From Enterobacter sp. Ag1 (GTDB lineage: Bacteria > Pseudomonadota > Gammaproteobacteria > Enterobacterales > Enterobacteriaceae), in assembly GCA_000277545.1 (NCBI GenBank), contig AKXM01000004.1, positions 248,001 through 312,000 on the forward strand: a stretch of 64,000 nucleotides of DNA, read 5' to 3'. How positions within the stretch are numbered: the stretch's first letter is position 1; each line of letters begins with the position of its first letter. The notes under the pieces were generated by a model. The model had not been told where the DNA came from. It made no database searches and saw only the letters and a list, made by a program, of their open reading frames with translations. Positions 56,304 through 63,890 of the stretch are shown here, one piece after another. The translations under genes were made by a program, and so were the position numbers.

Positions 56304-56855
56304 TGCCGAAAGGGTGACGCGAGCGAAAAGGGAAGAGGCCGCAGAAACCACGCTGACCGTGGCCGGGGCGCTCATCAACAGGCTGTCGTAGTGTTGTAAT
56401 ACCTGGCGTTCACCGTTGACCTCAACCTCCAGAACGTCACCGGCATTAAATAGCAGCTGTGTACCCTGCTGGTGTTTCCAGGTGCCTTCCCGCAGCCAGC
56501 TTACCGTGGCTCGCGTGCTCTCTGCTTTATAGATGACGTTAAAGTCCAGCAGCGGCCCGCCGACAATCGTACAGCTGACTTCGCTGTCGCCGCTAAAATT
56601 CGTGGCCTGGAACGGTGTAATCAGCGGGCTTTGTTCGCCGTCGACGGTGAGATACATGCCTTCGCCTTCCAGCACGCTGATATTGCGCAGATAGCCTGAA
56701 AAAAGAGAGAAGGGGCCGTCCTGGCGGATGGTCGCCACCGAAATGCGCCAGGCGTAGTTATCCGTCGCCGGGAAACGATAAATTTCCCGCGTCACGCCCT
56801 GGCCGTTTTTCCAGAGCATTTCCGGGCACTGCTCGTAGGGCAGAAGCTGGATCAT
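56301..56855 (-). CDS. hutD: HutD-family protein
   Basis: A 184-residue cupin-like HutD protein (MIQLLPYEQCPEMLWKNGQG, then REIYRFP and WRISVATIRQDGPFS). In Pseudomonas fluorescens HutD limits expression of hut genes and is thought to sense a pathway intermediate; the mechanism is unclear. ATG at 56855 overlaps the hutC stop (ATGA), so the two are coupled. An upstream in-frame extension lies inside hutC and is not credible. Confidence 0.92.
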   Translation of the reverse strand: MIQLLPYEQCPEMLWKNGQGVTREIYRFPATDNYAWRISVATIRQDGPFSLFSGYLRNISVLEGEGMYLTVDGEQSPLITPFQATNFSGDSEVSCTIVGGPLLDFNVIYKAESTRATVSWLREGTWKHQQGTQLLFNAGDVLEVEVNGERQVLQHYDSLLMSAPATVSVVSAASSLFARVTLSA

Positions 56856-57613
56856 TTGTGCATGCTTCCTTCGAGGCGGTAGCGTGAACCCGGGTAAACC
56901 AGGCGCACGCTGGTGACGATTTTTTTGTTCTGGCGGCCGGTCCAGGTGCGACGATTGACCTGCAGGCAAGGCGTGTGCTCGTCGATTTCCAGATACGCGC
57001 ACTCTTCGCGAGGCACGTTTACCGCCTCAATAATATGCTCACCTTCAACGATGGGCGCGATGGACGAGAGATAGGCGTTGGGCGTGATACGGGTGAAATC
57101 CTGCTGGAAGTAATCCGGCACGATCAGCGAGTTCACCAGGCGGTCTTCCAGCATCACCGGCACGCCGTTTTCGTAGTGGCAAATCAGCGAATGGAACAGG
57201 CGGCTGCCCTTGGGTAAATTGAAGGCCATGGCCTGCTGCGCGTCGGCATACACCTGGGTTAGCTCCAGCACGCGGGCGTGATGGCGGTGGCCGCGGCTGG
57301 CAATTTCGTCGGCAATATTATTGATTTCGAGCAGCGCGGACTGCCCGCGCACTTCGGCGACGAAAGTCCCGATGCCCTGCATACGCACCAGCAGACCTTC
57401 GGCGGTCAGTTCGCGCAGGGCGCGGTTGATGGTCATGCGGCTGTAGCCAAACTGATTCACCAGTTCACTTTCGGAGGGAACCCGGTAGTTTACTGGCCAT
57501 AATCCACTATGAATATTGGTCTTAATAATGATTTTGACCCTTTCATAATAGGGGGCCGGCTGGTCCAGATTGTCGGTCTCTGCCGCTGCTTTAAAAACGT
57601 CGTTTTGTGCCAT
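56852..57613 (-). CDS. hutC: Histidine utilisation repressor HutC
   Basis: A 253-residue GntR-family (HutC subfamily) repressor. The winged helix contains RVPSESELVNQFGYSRMTIN and RALRELTAEGLLVR; the C-terminal UTRA domain binds the effector (urocanate in known HutC proteins). It is divergent from hutF, and the gap holds tandem palindromes (57665-57691) that it is expected to bind, including the 10-mer TGTATATACA also present at the hutU promoter. Confidence 0.95.
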   Translation of the reverse strand: MAQNDVFKAAAETDNLDQPAPYYERVKIIIKTNIHSGLWPVNYRVPSESELVNQFGYSRMTINRALRELTAEGLLVRMQGIGTFVAEVRGQSALLEINNIADEIASRGHRHHARVLELTQVYADAQQAMAFNLPKGSRLFHSLICHYENGVPVMLEDRLVNSLIVPDYFQQDFTRITPNAYLSSIAPIVEGEHIIEAVNVPREECAYLEIDEHTPCLQVNRRTWTGRQNKKIVTSVRLVYPGSRYRLEGSMHK

Positions 57614-57664
57614 TCATCATTCCTCGCCCGGGTATCCTTTAAAGTTTACTCTACCCCTATTTGG

Positions 57665-57691
57665 ATGTATATATACATGCATGTATATACA
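57665..57691. promoter_or_regulatory. Tandem HutC operators between hutC and hutF
   Basis: ATGTATATATACAT (57665-57678, perfect 14-bp palindrome) and TGTATATACA (57682-57691, perfect 10-bp palindrome) lie side by side. The second is identical to the hutU site at 48070-48079, consistent with autoregulation of hutC and control of hutF. Confidence 0.8.
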
Positions 57692-57720
57692 ATTGATTAA
57701 CATCGAACCGGGGTGCTGAT

Positions 57721-59088
57721 ATGGCGGTATATTTCGCGGCAAAAGCGCTTCTGCCGCAGGGCTGGGCGGAAAATGTCAGAGTGGGCGTTTCGCCCGAGGG
57801 CGTCATTCAGTCCGTGGTCGCTGACAGCGTGCCGGATGAAGGCGATATTCGCCTGGACGGCGTTGTTGTGCCGGGGATGCCGAACCTGCATTCGCACGCT
57901 TTTCAGCGGGCGATGGCGGGGCTGACGGAAGTCGTTGGCGACCCGGCAGACAGCTTCTGGACCTGGCGCGATCTAATGTATCGCCTGGTGGGCAAAATCA
58001 CCCCGGAACAGCTGGAAACCATCGCCAGCTATCTGTATATCGAAATGTTAAAAGCCGGCTATACCTCGGTGGCCGAGTTTCACTATCTGCATCACGATGT
58101 GGACGGCAAAGCCTACGCGCAGCCTGCGGAACTGGCGCTGCGCGTGGCTCAGGCTGCAAAAAACGTCGGCATTGGCCTGACGCTGCTCCCGGTGCTATAT
58201 ACGTATTCCGGTTTCGGGGGGCAGCCCGCATCGTCGGGGCAGCGTCGCTTTATTAACGACACCGACAGCTACCTGAAGCTGTATGACAGCATTGCCACAG
58301 CGCTTGCCCCGGAGCCGATGCAGCGCGCCGGGTTGTGCTTCCATTCGCTGCGCGCCGTGACGCCGGAACAAATGCATCTGGTGCTGTCCAGCCAGCCGCA
58401 GCCTCAGCCGATACACATCCATATTTCCGAGCAGCAGAAAGAGGTGGCGGACTGCCTCGCCTGGTCCGGGCTGCGTCCCGTCGAGTGGCTGTATGACAAT
58501 ATGCCCGTCGATGATCGCTGGTGCCTGATTCACGCCACCCACATCACCGAAAGTGAAACGCGGCTTATGGCTGATTCTGGCGCAGTCGCCGGGTTGTGTT
58601 TGACCACCGAAGCGAATCTCGGGGACGGCATTTTCCCCGGGCAGGCGTTTTTGCAGCAGGGCGGCAACTGGGGCATTGGCTCGGACAGCCATATCAGCGT
58701 CAGCGTTAGCGAGGATTTACGCTGGTTTGAATACGGCCAGCGGCTGAATAACCGCCGCCGCAATTTGTTGCACCTTGAAACGGAGCCTTATGTCGGCAAC
58801 GTGCTCTACCAGGGGGCGCTACACGGTGGGCGCATGGCGCTGGGGCAAAACATTGGCGAGCTGGCCGTAGGGGGGCGGGCCGACTGGCTGGTGCTGGACG
58901 GGGACGATCCGTTCCTGGCGACAGCGAAAGATAGCGAGCTGTTGAACCGCTGGATTTTTGCCTGCTCTTCTAACCCAATCAAAGACGTTGTGACCGGCGG
59001 GAAATGGGTGATACGCGAAGGGCGGCATGAGAAAGACGCAGAGATCAAAGCGGACTTCGCGCAGGTGTTGAAGCAGCTAACGCGTTAG
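57721..59088 (+). CDS. hutF: Formimidoylglutamate deiminase
   Basis: A 455-residue amidohydrolase that deaminates N-formimino-L-glutamate to N-formyl-L-glutamate. Metal site: HSHAFQRAM (His57, His59), HIHISEQQKE and GSDSHISVS, with THITESE between. HutF is typical of Pseudomonas and related bacteria using the five-step pathway; together with HutG it replaces the formiminoglutamase of other enterics. It is divergent from hutC, across the HutC operators. Confidence 0.95.
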   Translation: MAVYFAAKALLPQGWAENVRVGVSPEGVIQSVVADSVPDEGDIRLDGVVVPGMPNLHSHAFQRAMAGLTEVVGDPADSFWTWRDLMYRLVGKITPEQLETIASYLYIEMLKAGYTSVAEFHYLHHDVDGKAYAQPAELALRVAQAAKNVGIGLTLLPVLYTYSGFGGQPASSGQRRFINDTDSYLKLYDSIATALAPEPMQRAGLCFHSLRAVTPEQMHLVLSSQPQPQPIHIHISEQQKEVADCLAWSGLRPVEWLYDNMPVDDRWCLIHATHITESETRLMADSGAVAGLCLTTEANLGDGIFPGQAFLQQGGNWGIGSDSHISVSVSEDLRWFEYGQRLNNRRRNLLHLETEPYVGNVLYQGALHGGRMALGQNIGELAVGGRADWLVLDGDDPFLATAKDSELLNRWIFACSSNPIKDVVTGGKWVIREGRHEKDAEIKADFAQVLKQLTR

Positions 59089-59180
59089 TTACCCGGTGAA
59101 AATGCATATCCGCTATTGAGCTATCCGCCTCCGGGCTTTCAGGTTTTAATGCTGGCCTGCAAGTTCACGAGGAGAAAATC

Positions 59181-59888
59181 ATGGCCAATGCACGTTATGC
59201 TATTTTGGGCGGCAGTTCTGGTATCGGGCTGGCGCTTGCCCGGAAGCTGACGTCTCGCGGAGACAGCGTCCTTATCGGCGGACGATCGGGGGAAAAACTG
59301 CAGGCGGCATTAGCTGAGCTTGGCCAAAATGCCGCAGGTAAAACGGTGGACGTGACCGACCGCCTGTCTCTCCGGGCATTCTTTTCGGATGCCGGGCCGC
59401 TGGCTGGGTTGTTTACCCCGGCGGCCTCTTATCAAACTGGCGATTTTCGCGATGGCGATGCCGCCACGTCCGAAGCGCTGTTTCAGGCCAAATTCTGGTC
59501 ACAGTATTGGGCCGTCTATGAGGCGCTTCCCAATCTACATGCTTCCTCTGCCGTGGTGCTGATGTCCGGTGCCGCTTCTGCTCGCCCCATTGGTGCGCCA
59601 GCCTATGCCGCCTGCAATGCGGCGCTTGAGGGACTGGCGCGGGGCCTGGCGGTGGAGCTGAAGCCGGTGCGAGTCAACTGCCTGTCGCCGGGCACCACCG
59701 ACAGCGAACTTTGGCGTAGCCGACCGGCTGAAGTGCGTGAATCGACCTACCAATATTGGAACAGTCTGGCGTTAAATGGTCGCCCAGGACACGTAGATGA
59801 GCAGGCCGCAACGGCACTTTTTTTACTGGATAATCATAATATTACCGGCAGTACAATTTATTGCGATGGCGGCTATACGCTGCGGTAG
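59181..59888 (+). CDS. Short-chain dehydrogenase-fold protein lacking the catalytic Lys
   Basis: A 235-residue SDR-fold protein. The cofactor loop is GGSSGIG (10-16), and Ser129 and Tyr142 occupy active-site positions. The YxxxK motif reads YAACN, so the catalytic Lys is Asn146, and the usual NNAG motif is replaced by LFTPAAS. The C-terminal VNCLSPGTTDSELW and DGGYTLR are otherwise typical. This looks like a known divergent SDR subgroup with altered chemistry. The substrate is unknown. GAGGAG precedes the ATG. It stands alone between hutF and the next gene. Confidence 0.82.
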   Translation: MANARYAILGGSSGIGLALARKLTSRGDSVLIGGRSGEKLQAALAELGQNAAGKTVDVTDRLSLRAFFSDAGPLAGLFTPAASYQTGDFRDGDAATSEALFQAKFWSQYWAVYEALPNLHASSAVVLMSGAASARPIGAPAYAACNAALEGLARGLAVELKPVRVNCLSPGTTDSELWRSRPAEVRESTYQYWNSLALNGRPGHVDEQAATALFLLDNHNITGSTIYCDGGYTLR

Positions 59889-59975
59889 GCACGTTTGTCC
59901 GTGGGTGCTTTCGCACTCAAGTTAGCCCCGCCCGGGCCGATATTTTTTGCAGACCAACAATATGGGATGAATTAA

Positions 59976-61439
59976 ATGACAGGTCCGATTGGTAGCATTG
60001 GCGTTTCTGTTCCCTCGATGGGGGCAAATATTGCGGCAAAGGTTAAAGCTCCGGTGGTCCCCGCCCCGGCGATCCAGGCCTCAACGCGCGTTACCCTCAG
60101 CGGAGCGAGCGACAGCATCAGCGCCGTTTATTCGTTCGGTGCCCAAAAGCTTCGGGCGAATACGCCCGCAGGCAACAGCAGTTTATCCGCGCTGATGGGG
60201 GCAACCCTTTCGCAGCCGGGTTCTGTCTCGTTTCAGGGGCTGGGTAAAGAGCTTCTGCTGGCGCTGAAAGATAATCCGAAAGGTTTCTCTCTGGCGGTTG
60301 CCTCGCCTGCGGCCGCCGCCGTAGAGGGCGACGTTGTGCAGGACAAAGACAGCGCGGTCGCGCTGAATATCGAGACAAAGAGCGGCGTAAAGGTCAGCAT
60401 TTCGTTATCCCGCCAGTCTGAAGGCCTGGTCGCGCAAGTTCAGACCAGCGGCGGCGATCTGACCGACGATGACGTGGCGGCGATCTCGGGCCTGGCGGAT
60501 GGCTTCCAGAACGTGCTTGATGGCCTGTCGCAGCAGCCACCGGCGATAAAAATTGGCGGACTGCTCAACGTTGATAGCAGGCTGTTCAAGTCCGTGGAGC
60601 TGAACACCGATGTCAGCCAGGCCGGCAGCTCAATCCAGTCTCTGAGTTTCCAGAGCGACAGCGCTCGGCGCACGCTCAGTTATAAAGACGGCGACGCCAC
60701 GTTTAACCTGACGACCGACCTCAGTAACGCGGGGACATTGGGCAGCAAAAGTCAGCAGGCCCAGGCGCTTTCCGCCTATGAGAAACAGCTCGACGGAGCC
60801 GGATCCCGCGGCCATGCGAACAAAGCCCAGCTTGCCCTGTTTAAAAGCGCCTTTCACGCGCTGAACAGCGATTATGGCTCTAACGAATCGAAAACCAGTG
60901 GGATACAGCAAAGCATCACTGTTTCTGCAGAAGATAAAGCACGCTCTTACTTGAGCGGGCTGGCTGATTTTACCGCGTCCTTTAAACAGTCGGACGTGGC
61001 CTCAAACCCTTACAAGTCCGAGGAAAAAGACAGTTTTTCCTATGACTTTAGCCAGACCACTCAGGGCAGCACCGATACCCGGGGTGACCTGAGTAAGCTG
61101 GCTCAGAGCACGAAGGCGAGTCTTAAGGCCAGCTATCATGAGTCGCTGGTCCCGGGCAGAAAATTGGATCTCACGGGACTGAAATCCTCACAAAATTATA
61201 CTTATCATGTGATTAGTGAAGAAACGTCGACCCAAACAACGCTGGCGTTCAAAAAGGGCAATCTGGCGAGCGTGGAAACCAGCCGCTCGACCCATAACGC
61301 CGAATATGTTCAGACTTACGTTGCGGCGCGTTTGACCGATGAGAAACGCACCCCGTTTGATAAGGAAGAGACGAAGAAGGTCAATCTCCTGGCGGATAAT
61401 GTCAACCTGAAATCAACCAATCCATTGAATCTGAAATAA
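59976..61439 (+). CDS. Unrecognised 487-residue Ser/Ala-rich protein without Cys or Trp
   Basis: I do not recognise this family. The protein has no cysteine, no tryptophan and no classical signal peptide or membrane helix. The N-terminus is rich in Gly, Ser, Val and Pro (MTGPIGSIGVSVPSMGANIA), and the body is rich in Ser, Thr, Ala, Lys and Asp, with a helical-looking middle and a Ser/Thr/Tyr-rich end. This composition is common in substrates of type III or flagellar export and in extracellular proteins. It is followed by its own terminator and then the Cif-family gene on the same strand. Start codon ATG with GGGATG-type upstream sequence; no overlap with neighbours. Confidence 0.7.
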   Translation: MTGPIGSIGVSVPSMGANIAAKVKAPVVPAPAIQASTRVTLSGASDSISAVYSFGAQKLRANTPAGNSSLSALMGATLSQPGSVSFQGLGKELLLALKDNPKGFSLAVASPAAAAVEGDVVQDKDSAVALNIETKSGVKVSISLSRQSEGLVAQVQTSGGDLTDDDVAAISGLADGFQNVLDGLSQQPPAIKIGGLLNVDSRLFKSVELNTDVSQAGSSIQSLSFQSDSARRTLSYKDGDATFNLTTDLSNAGTLGSKSQQAQALSAYEKQLDGAGSRGHANKAQLALFKSAFHALNSDYGSNESKTSGIQQSITVSAEDKARSYLSGLADFTASFKQSDVASNPYKSEEKDSFSYDFSQTTQGSTDTRGDLSKLAQSTKASLKASYHESLVPGRKLDLTGLKSSQNYTYHVISEETSTQTTLAFKKGNLASVETSRSTHNAEYVQTYVAARLTDEKRTPFDKEETKKVNLLADNVNLKSTNPLNLK

Positions 61440-61446
61440 TCCTGCT

Positions 61447-61471
61447 ACCCACGCTGCGGCGTGGGTTTTTT
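61447..61471 (+). terminator. Terminator between the 487-residue protein gene and the cif-like gene
   Basis: An 8-bp stem ACCCACGC/GCGTGGGT with a TGCG loop and six T residues. The cif-like gene therefore probably has its own promoter in the 72 bases that follow. Confidence 0.88.
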
Positions 61472-61543
61472 ACCTCTGTCGGGGAACCGGCTCGCCGGCG
61501 TTACCACTCAGCCTCAATTGCCCAACGAGTGGAATACCCTCCG

Positions 61544-62422
61544 ATGAGAAACATCCTTAATACTTTCCGTCCTACACAGTCAGATCCTCGCCTGCAGGCG
61601 CAAAGCGGCCAGTCAAGCCGCACCGCCAGAACGTCAGCCACGGCATCGTCGTCCCGCAACGTGAATAACCCGTCCACACGGTTGGTGCAGGATTTCGCGA
61701 AGCTAAGCGGCAAAAACCTGAGGGCCAACGTGCTGCTTAACAGCGATGATAATTCGGTACCTATTCACCATAAAAGCCCGTCGGCGCTGCTGAAAGCGAT
61801 AGACGATAATATTTCAAATACGGCCAGAGAGTGGGGGATGCCTAAGCATGAAGTTGAGGCGATGCTGGGCAGCAGCAAGCGCATTAACGAGCCTGTTTGC
61901 GGCGTTACGGCGAATAACGTGATGAAGCTTTTCCTCGACACCGACCATTTCAGCTACGCTTTTGAACACGGGCGAACAATGTCGTTACCCCAGCTTCAGC
62001 AACAGCTTGCCAATTTACCCGCCCACAAACACTTTATTTTGCGCGTGAATGACGCAGGCATGGGCCATGCTTACGTGATTGATCTCCCGGCCAGCACAAA
62101 ACCAAGGCGCGATGCGTTTCTGTATCAGTCGGATTTAGGGGAAGGGGCGACTCGCCCGCTGCGTCTTGACGACTGGATGAGCAAGAAAGCTGCACAGCCG
62201 GTTTCGCTGAACGATATCAATACGCATTTTATGAACATGGCGCACGGGCGAATCGATCCGGGGCATATTGCTAAGCTGTTCGACGTCGACAGTAACCCGA
62301 ATATGCTGCGCCCGGAGCGCCTGGATCTACAAAGGAATCAAGGTTTTAATTTTCAGCTGGCGGAATACGCCCCGGCGAATCTGGAGAAAAACGTCTCGGC
62401 GATTAAAGCCCGATGCGGCTAA
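61544..62422 (+). CDS. Cif-family effector (cycle inhibiting factor, predicted glutamine deamidase)
   Basis: A 292-residue protein with a Ser/Thr/Arg-rich, disordered N-terminus of about 45 residues (typical of type III effectors) and a papain-like C-terminal domain. Predicted triad: Cys119 in EPVCGVT (61898-61900), His175 in GHAYVIDL (62066-62068) and Gln195 in FLYQSDLG (62126-62128). The spacing of 56 and 20 residues equals that of E. coli Cif Cys109-His165-Gln185. Cif proteins deamidate Gln40 of NEDD8 (and ubiquitin), blocking cullin ligases and the eukaryotic cell cycle. No type III secretion genes are in the window, so delivery is unknown. ATG 61544 is preferred to an in-frame GTG at 61529. 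Confidence 0.88.
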   Translation: MRNILNTFRPTQSDPRLQAQSGQSSRTARTSATASSSRNVNNPSTRLVQDFAKLSGKNLRANVLLNSDDNSVPIHHKSPSALLKAIDDNISNTAREWGMPKHEVEAMLGSSKRINEPVCGVTANNVMKLFLDTDHFSYAFEHGRTMSLPQLQQQLANLPAHKHFILRVNDAGMGHAYVIDLPASTKPRRDAFLYQSDLGEGATRPLRLDDWMSKKAAQPVSLNDINTHFMNMAHGRIDPGHIAKLFDVDSNPNMLRPERLDLQRNQGFNFQLAEYAPANLEKNVSAIKARCG

Positions 62423-62442
62423 GTATTTGCCGCCGGTAGCAG

Positions 62443-62475
62443 GGAATAAATCCACGTTTAATGTGGATTTATTCC
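62443..62475. terminator. 13-bp perfect inverted repeat between cif-like gene and carbonic anhydrase
   Basis: GGAATAAATCCAC and its exact complement flank the loop GTTTAAT. It is a probable terminator of the cif-like gene, although the T-run is interrupted. Its core AAATCCAC/GTGGATTT recurs in the hairpin after the next gene. Confidence 0.65.
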
Positions 62476-62578
62476 GCTTTGTCGCCAGAGAAAAAGCGGC
62501 CTTTTGGCGAGTCGGGGCTGGACTAACTCAATGTGATCTCTATCATGTCGGTGTCACTACAGAACAAGAGAACGTGCT

Positions 62579-63214
62579 ATGCAACATATCATCGAAGGCT
62601 TTCTTAACTTCCAGAAAGAGATTTTCCCGCAGCGCAAAGAGCTCTTTCGCAGCCTGGCGTCCAGCCAAAATCCTAAAGCGCTTTTTATTTCCTGTTCCGA
62701 CAGCCGACTGGTGCCGGAGCTGGTAACACAGCAGGAACCGGGGCAGCTCTTCGTTATTCGTAATGCCGGCAATATCGTGCCTTCTTTCGGTCCGGAGCCG
62801 GGCGGCGTTTCGGCAACCATCGAGTACGCGGTTGTTGCCCTTGGCGTAACCGATATTGTGATTTGCGGGCACTCTAACTGCGGTGCGATGAAAGCTATCG
62901 CCTCCTGCCAGTGCCTGGATCCGATGCCGGCCGTTGCGCACTGGCTGCACTATGCCGATGCGGCAAAAGCGGTTGTGGAAAAGAAAACCTGGAACAACGA
63001 GACCGATAAGGTCAACGCCATGGTAGAAGAAAACGTTATCGCCCAGCTGAACAACATTAAAACGCATCCTTCCGTCGCGGTAGGGCTGCGTAACAACGGC
63101 CTGCGCCTGCACGGCTGGGTTTACGATATCGAAAGCGGTGAAATTCGCACGCTGGATAAAAACAGCAAATCCTTTGTTTCCCTGGCGGATAACCCTGACG
63201 TTTGTTTCGAATAA
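62579..63214 (+). CDS. Beta-class carbonic anhydrase, CynT-like
   Basis: A 211-residue beta-carbonic anhydrase interconverting CO2 and bicarbonate. Zinc ligands are Cys39 (SCSDSR), His98 and Cys101 (CGHSNCGA), with the Asp41-Arg43 dyad present. It is closest to E. coli CynT ([44 protein letters not shown]) rather than to Can. No cynS cyanase or cynR is adjacent, so a role in cyanate breakdown is not supported here; general bicarbonate supply is more likely. Confidence 0.93.
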   Translation: MQHIIEGFLNFQKEIFPQRKELFRSLASSQNPKALFISCSDSRLVPELVTQQEPGQLFVIRNAGNIVPSFGPEPGGVSATIEYAVVALGVTDIVICGHSNCGAMKAIASCQCLDPMPAVAHWLHYADAAKAVVEKKTWNNETDKVNAMVEENVIAQLNNIKTHPSVAVGLRNNGLRLHGWVYDIESGEIRTLDKNSKSFVSLADNPDVCFE

Positions 63215-63238
63215 ATTCACGCCAGCGCTCTTGCAGAT

Positions 63239-63268
63239 AAAAAAATCCACGTTTTGCGTGGATTTTTT
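63239..63268 (+). terminator. Terminator after the carbonic anhydrase gene
   Basis: AAAAAATCCACG pairs with CGTGGATTTTTT (63257-63268) across a TTTTG loop, 25 bases after the stop. Confidence 0.88.
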
Positions 63269-63419
63269 ACATCTATGGATAAATAAAGACGCCAGAAGCA
63301 GGATTGTGGAGATTTCACGGATTTACTTTCCCTATACGGAAAAGCTTGAGGCGGCGGGATTATAATCGACATAAAGCGGGCGAATGCTCGCGCTCAGCCG
63401 CAGGTCAGGAGAGTTTAAG

Positions 63420-63821
63420 ATGAAAAAGTATCTGTATGTATTGGCTATGTCTGCGCTGATTGTTGTGCCGTCCCTGGCGCAGGCGCGTCCTGGCCCCTGG
63501 TTTGGTCATGGCCCAGGATTCTGGTCTGGCCCGCGGTATTATCCGGGGCCGCATTATTTCTATGGCGGGCCGCGTTTAACCGTATTGCCTGGGCTTGCCA
63601 CGGCCATTATCGTAGGCGGCCTGACCTATTACGTGGTCAACGGAATTTACTACCAGCGTCAGGGGGCGGAATACATTCGCGTAGAGACGCCGTCCAGCAT
63701 CAATTCTGGCGTCAGCGTGCTGGATTACAACGGCAAACGCTATTACGTGCGTAACGGCAGCTATTACCAGAAGGATATTAACGGTAACTATTTCGAAGTG
63801 CCGCGCCCCGCCGGACTGTAA
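63420..63821 (+). CDS. Small exported protein with aromatic/Gly-Pro-rich N-terminal part (DUF6515-like)
   Basis: A 133-residue protein with a signal peptide (KKYLYVLAMSALIVVPSLAQA), then a Gly/Pro/Trp/Tyr/His-rich stretch (PGPWFGHGPGFWSGPRYYPG), one hydrophobic segment (TAIIVGGLTYYVVNGIYY) and a C-terminal repeat of YYVRNGSYYQKD type. This layout fits small periplasmic or membrane-attached proteins of the DUF6515 kind. AGGAG eight bases before the ATG at 63420 decides the start. The function is unknown. Confidence 0.82.
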   Translation: MKKYLYVLAMSALIVVPSLAQARPGPWFGHGPGFWSGPRYYPGPHYFYGGPRLTVLPGLATAIIVGGLTYYVVNGIYYQRQGAEYIRVETPSSINSGVSVLDYNGKRYYVRNGSYYQKDINGNYFEVPRPAGL

Positions 63822-63861
63822 TCCCCATTTTGTTCAGCCTGTGTGGCAGGCGGTAATGTAG

Positions 63862-63890
63862 GAAACCCACCGTCAGCGTGGGTTTCTTTT
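63862..63890 (+). terminator. Terminator after the small exported protein gene
   Basis: GAAACCCAC (63862-63870) pairs with GTGGGTTTC (63878-63886) and is followed by T residues. Confidence 0.82.

Noticed and set aside
62579-63214. Naming the carbonic anhydrase cynT as part of a cyanate operon
   Set aside because: Sequence is CynT-like, but neither cynS nor cynR is adjacent, and the neighbours are unrelated.
59976-63214. Pathogenicity island or prophage around the cif-like gene
   Set aside because: No integrase, transposase, tRNA attachment site, phage gene or type III secretion gene is visible, and base composition does not shift sharply.
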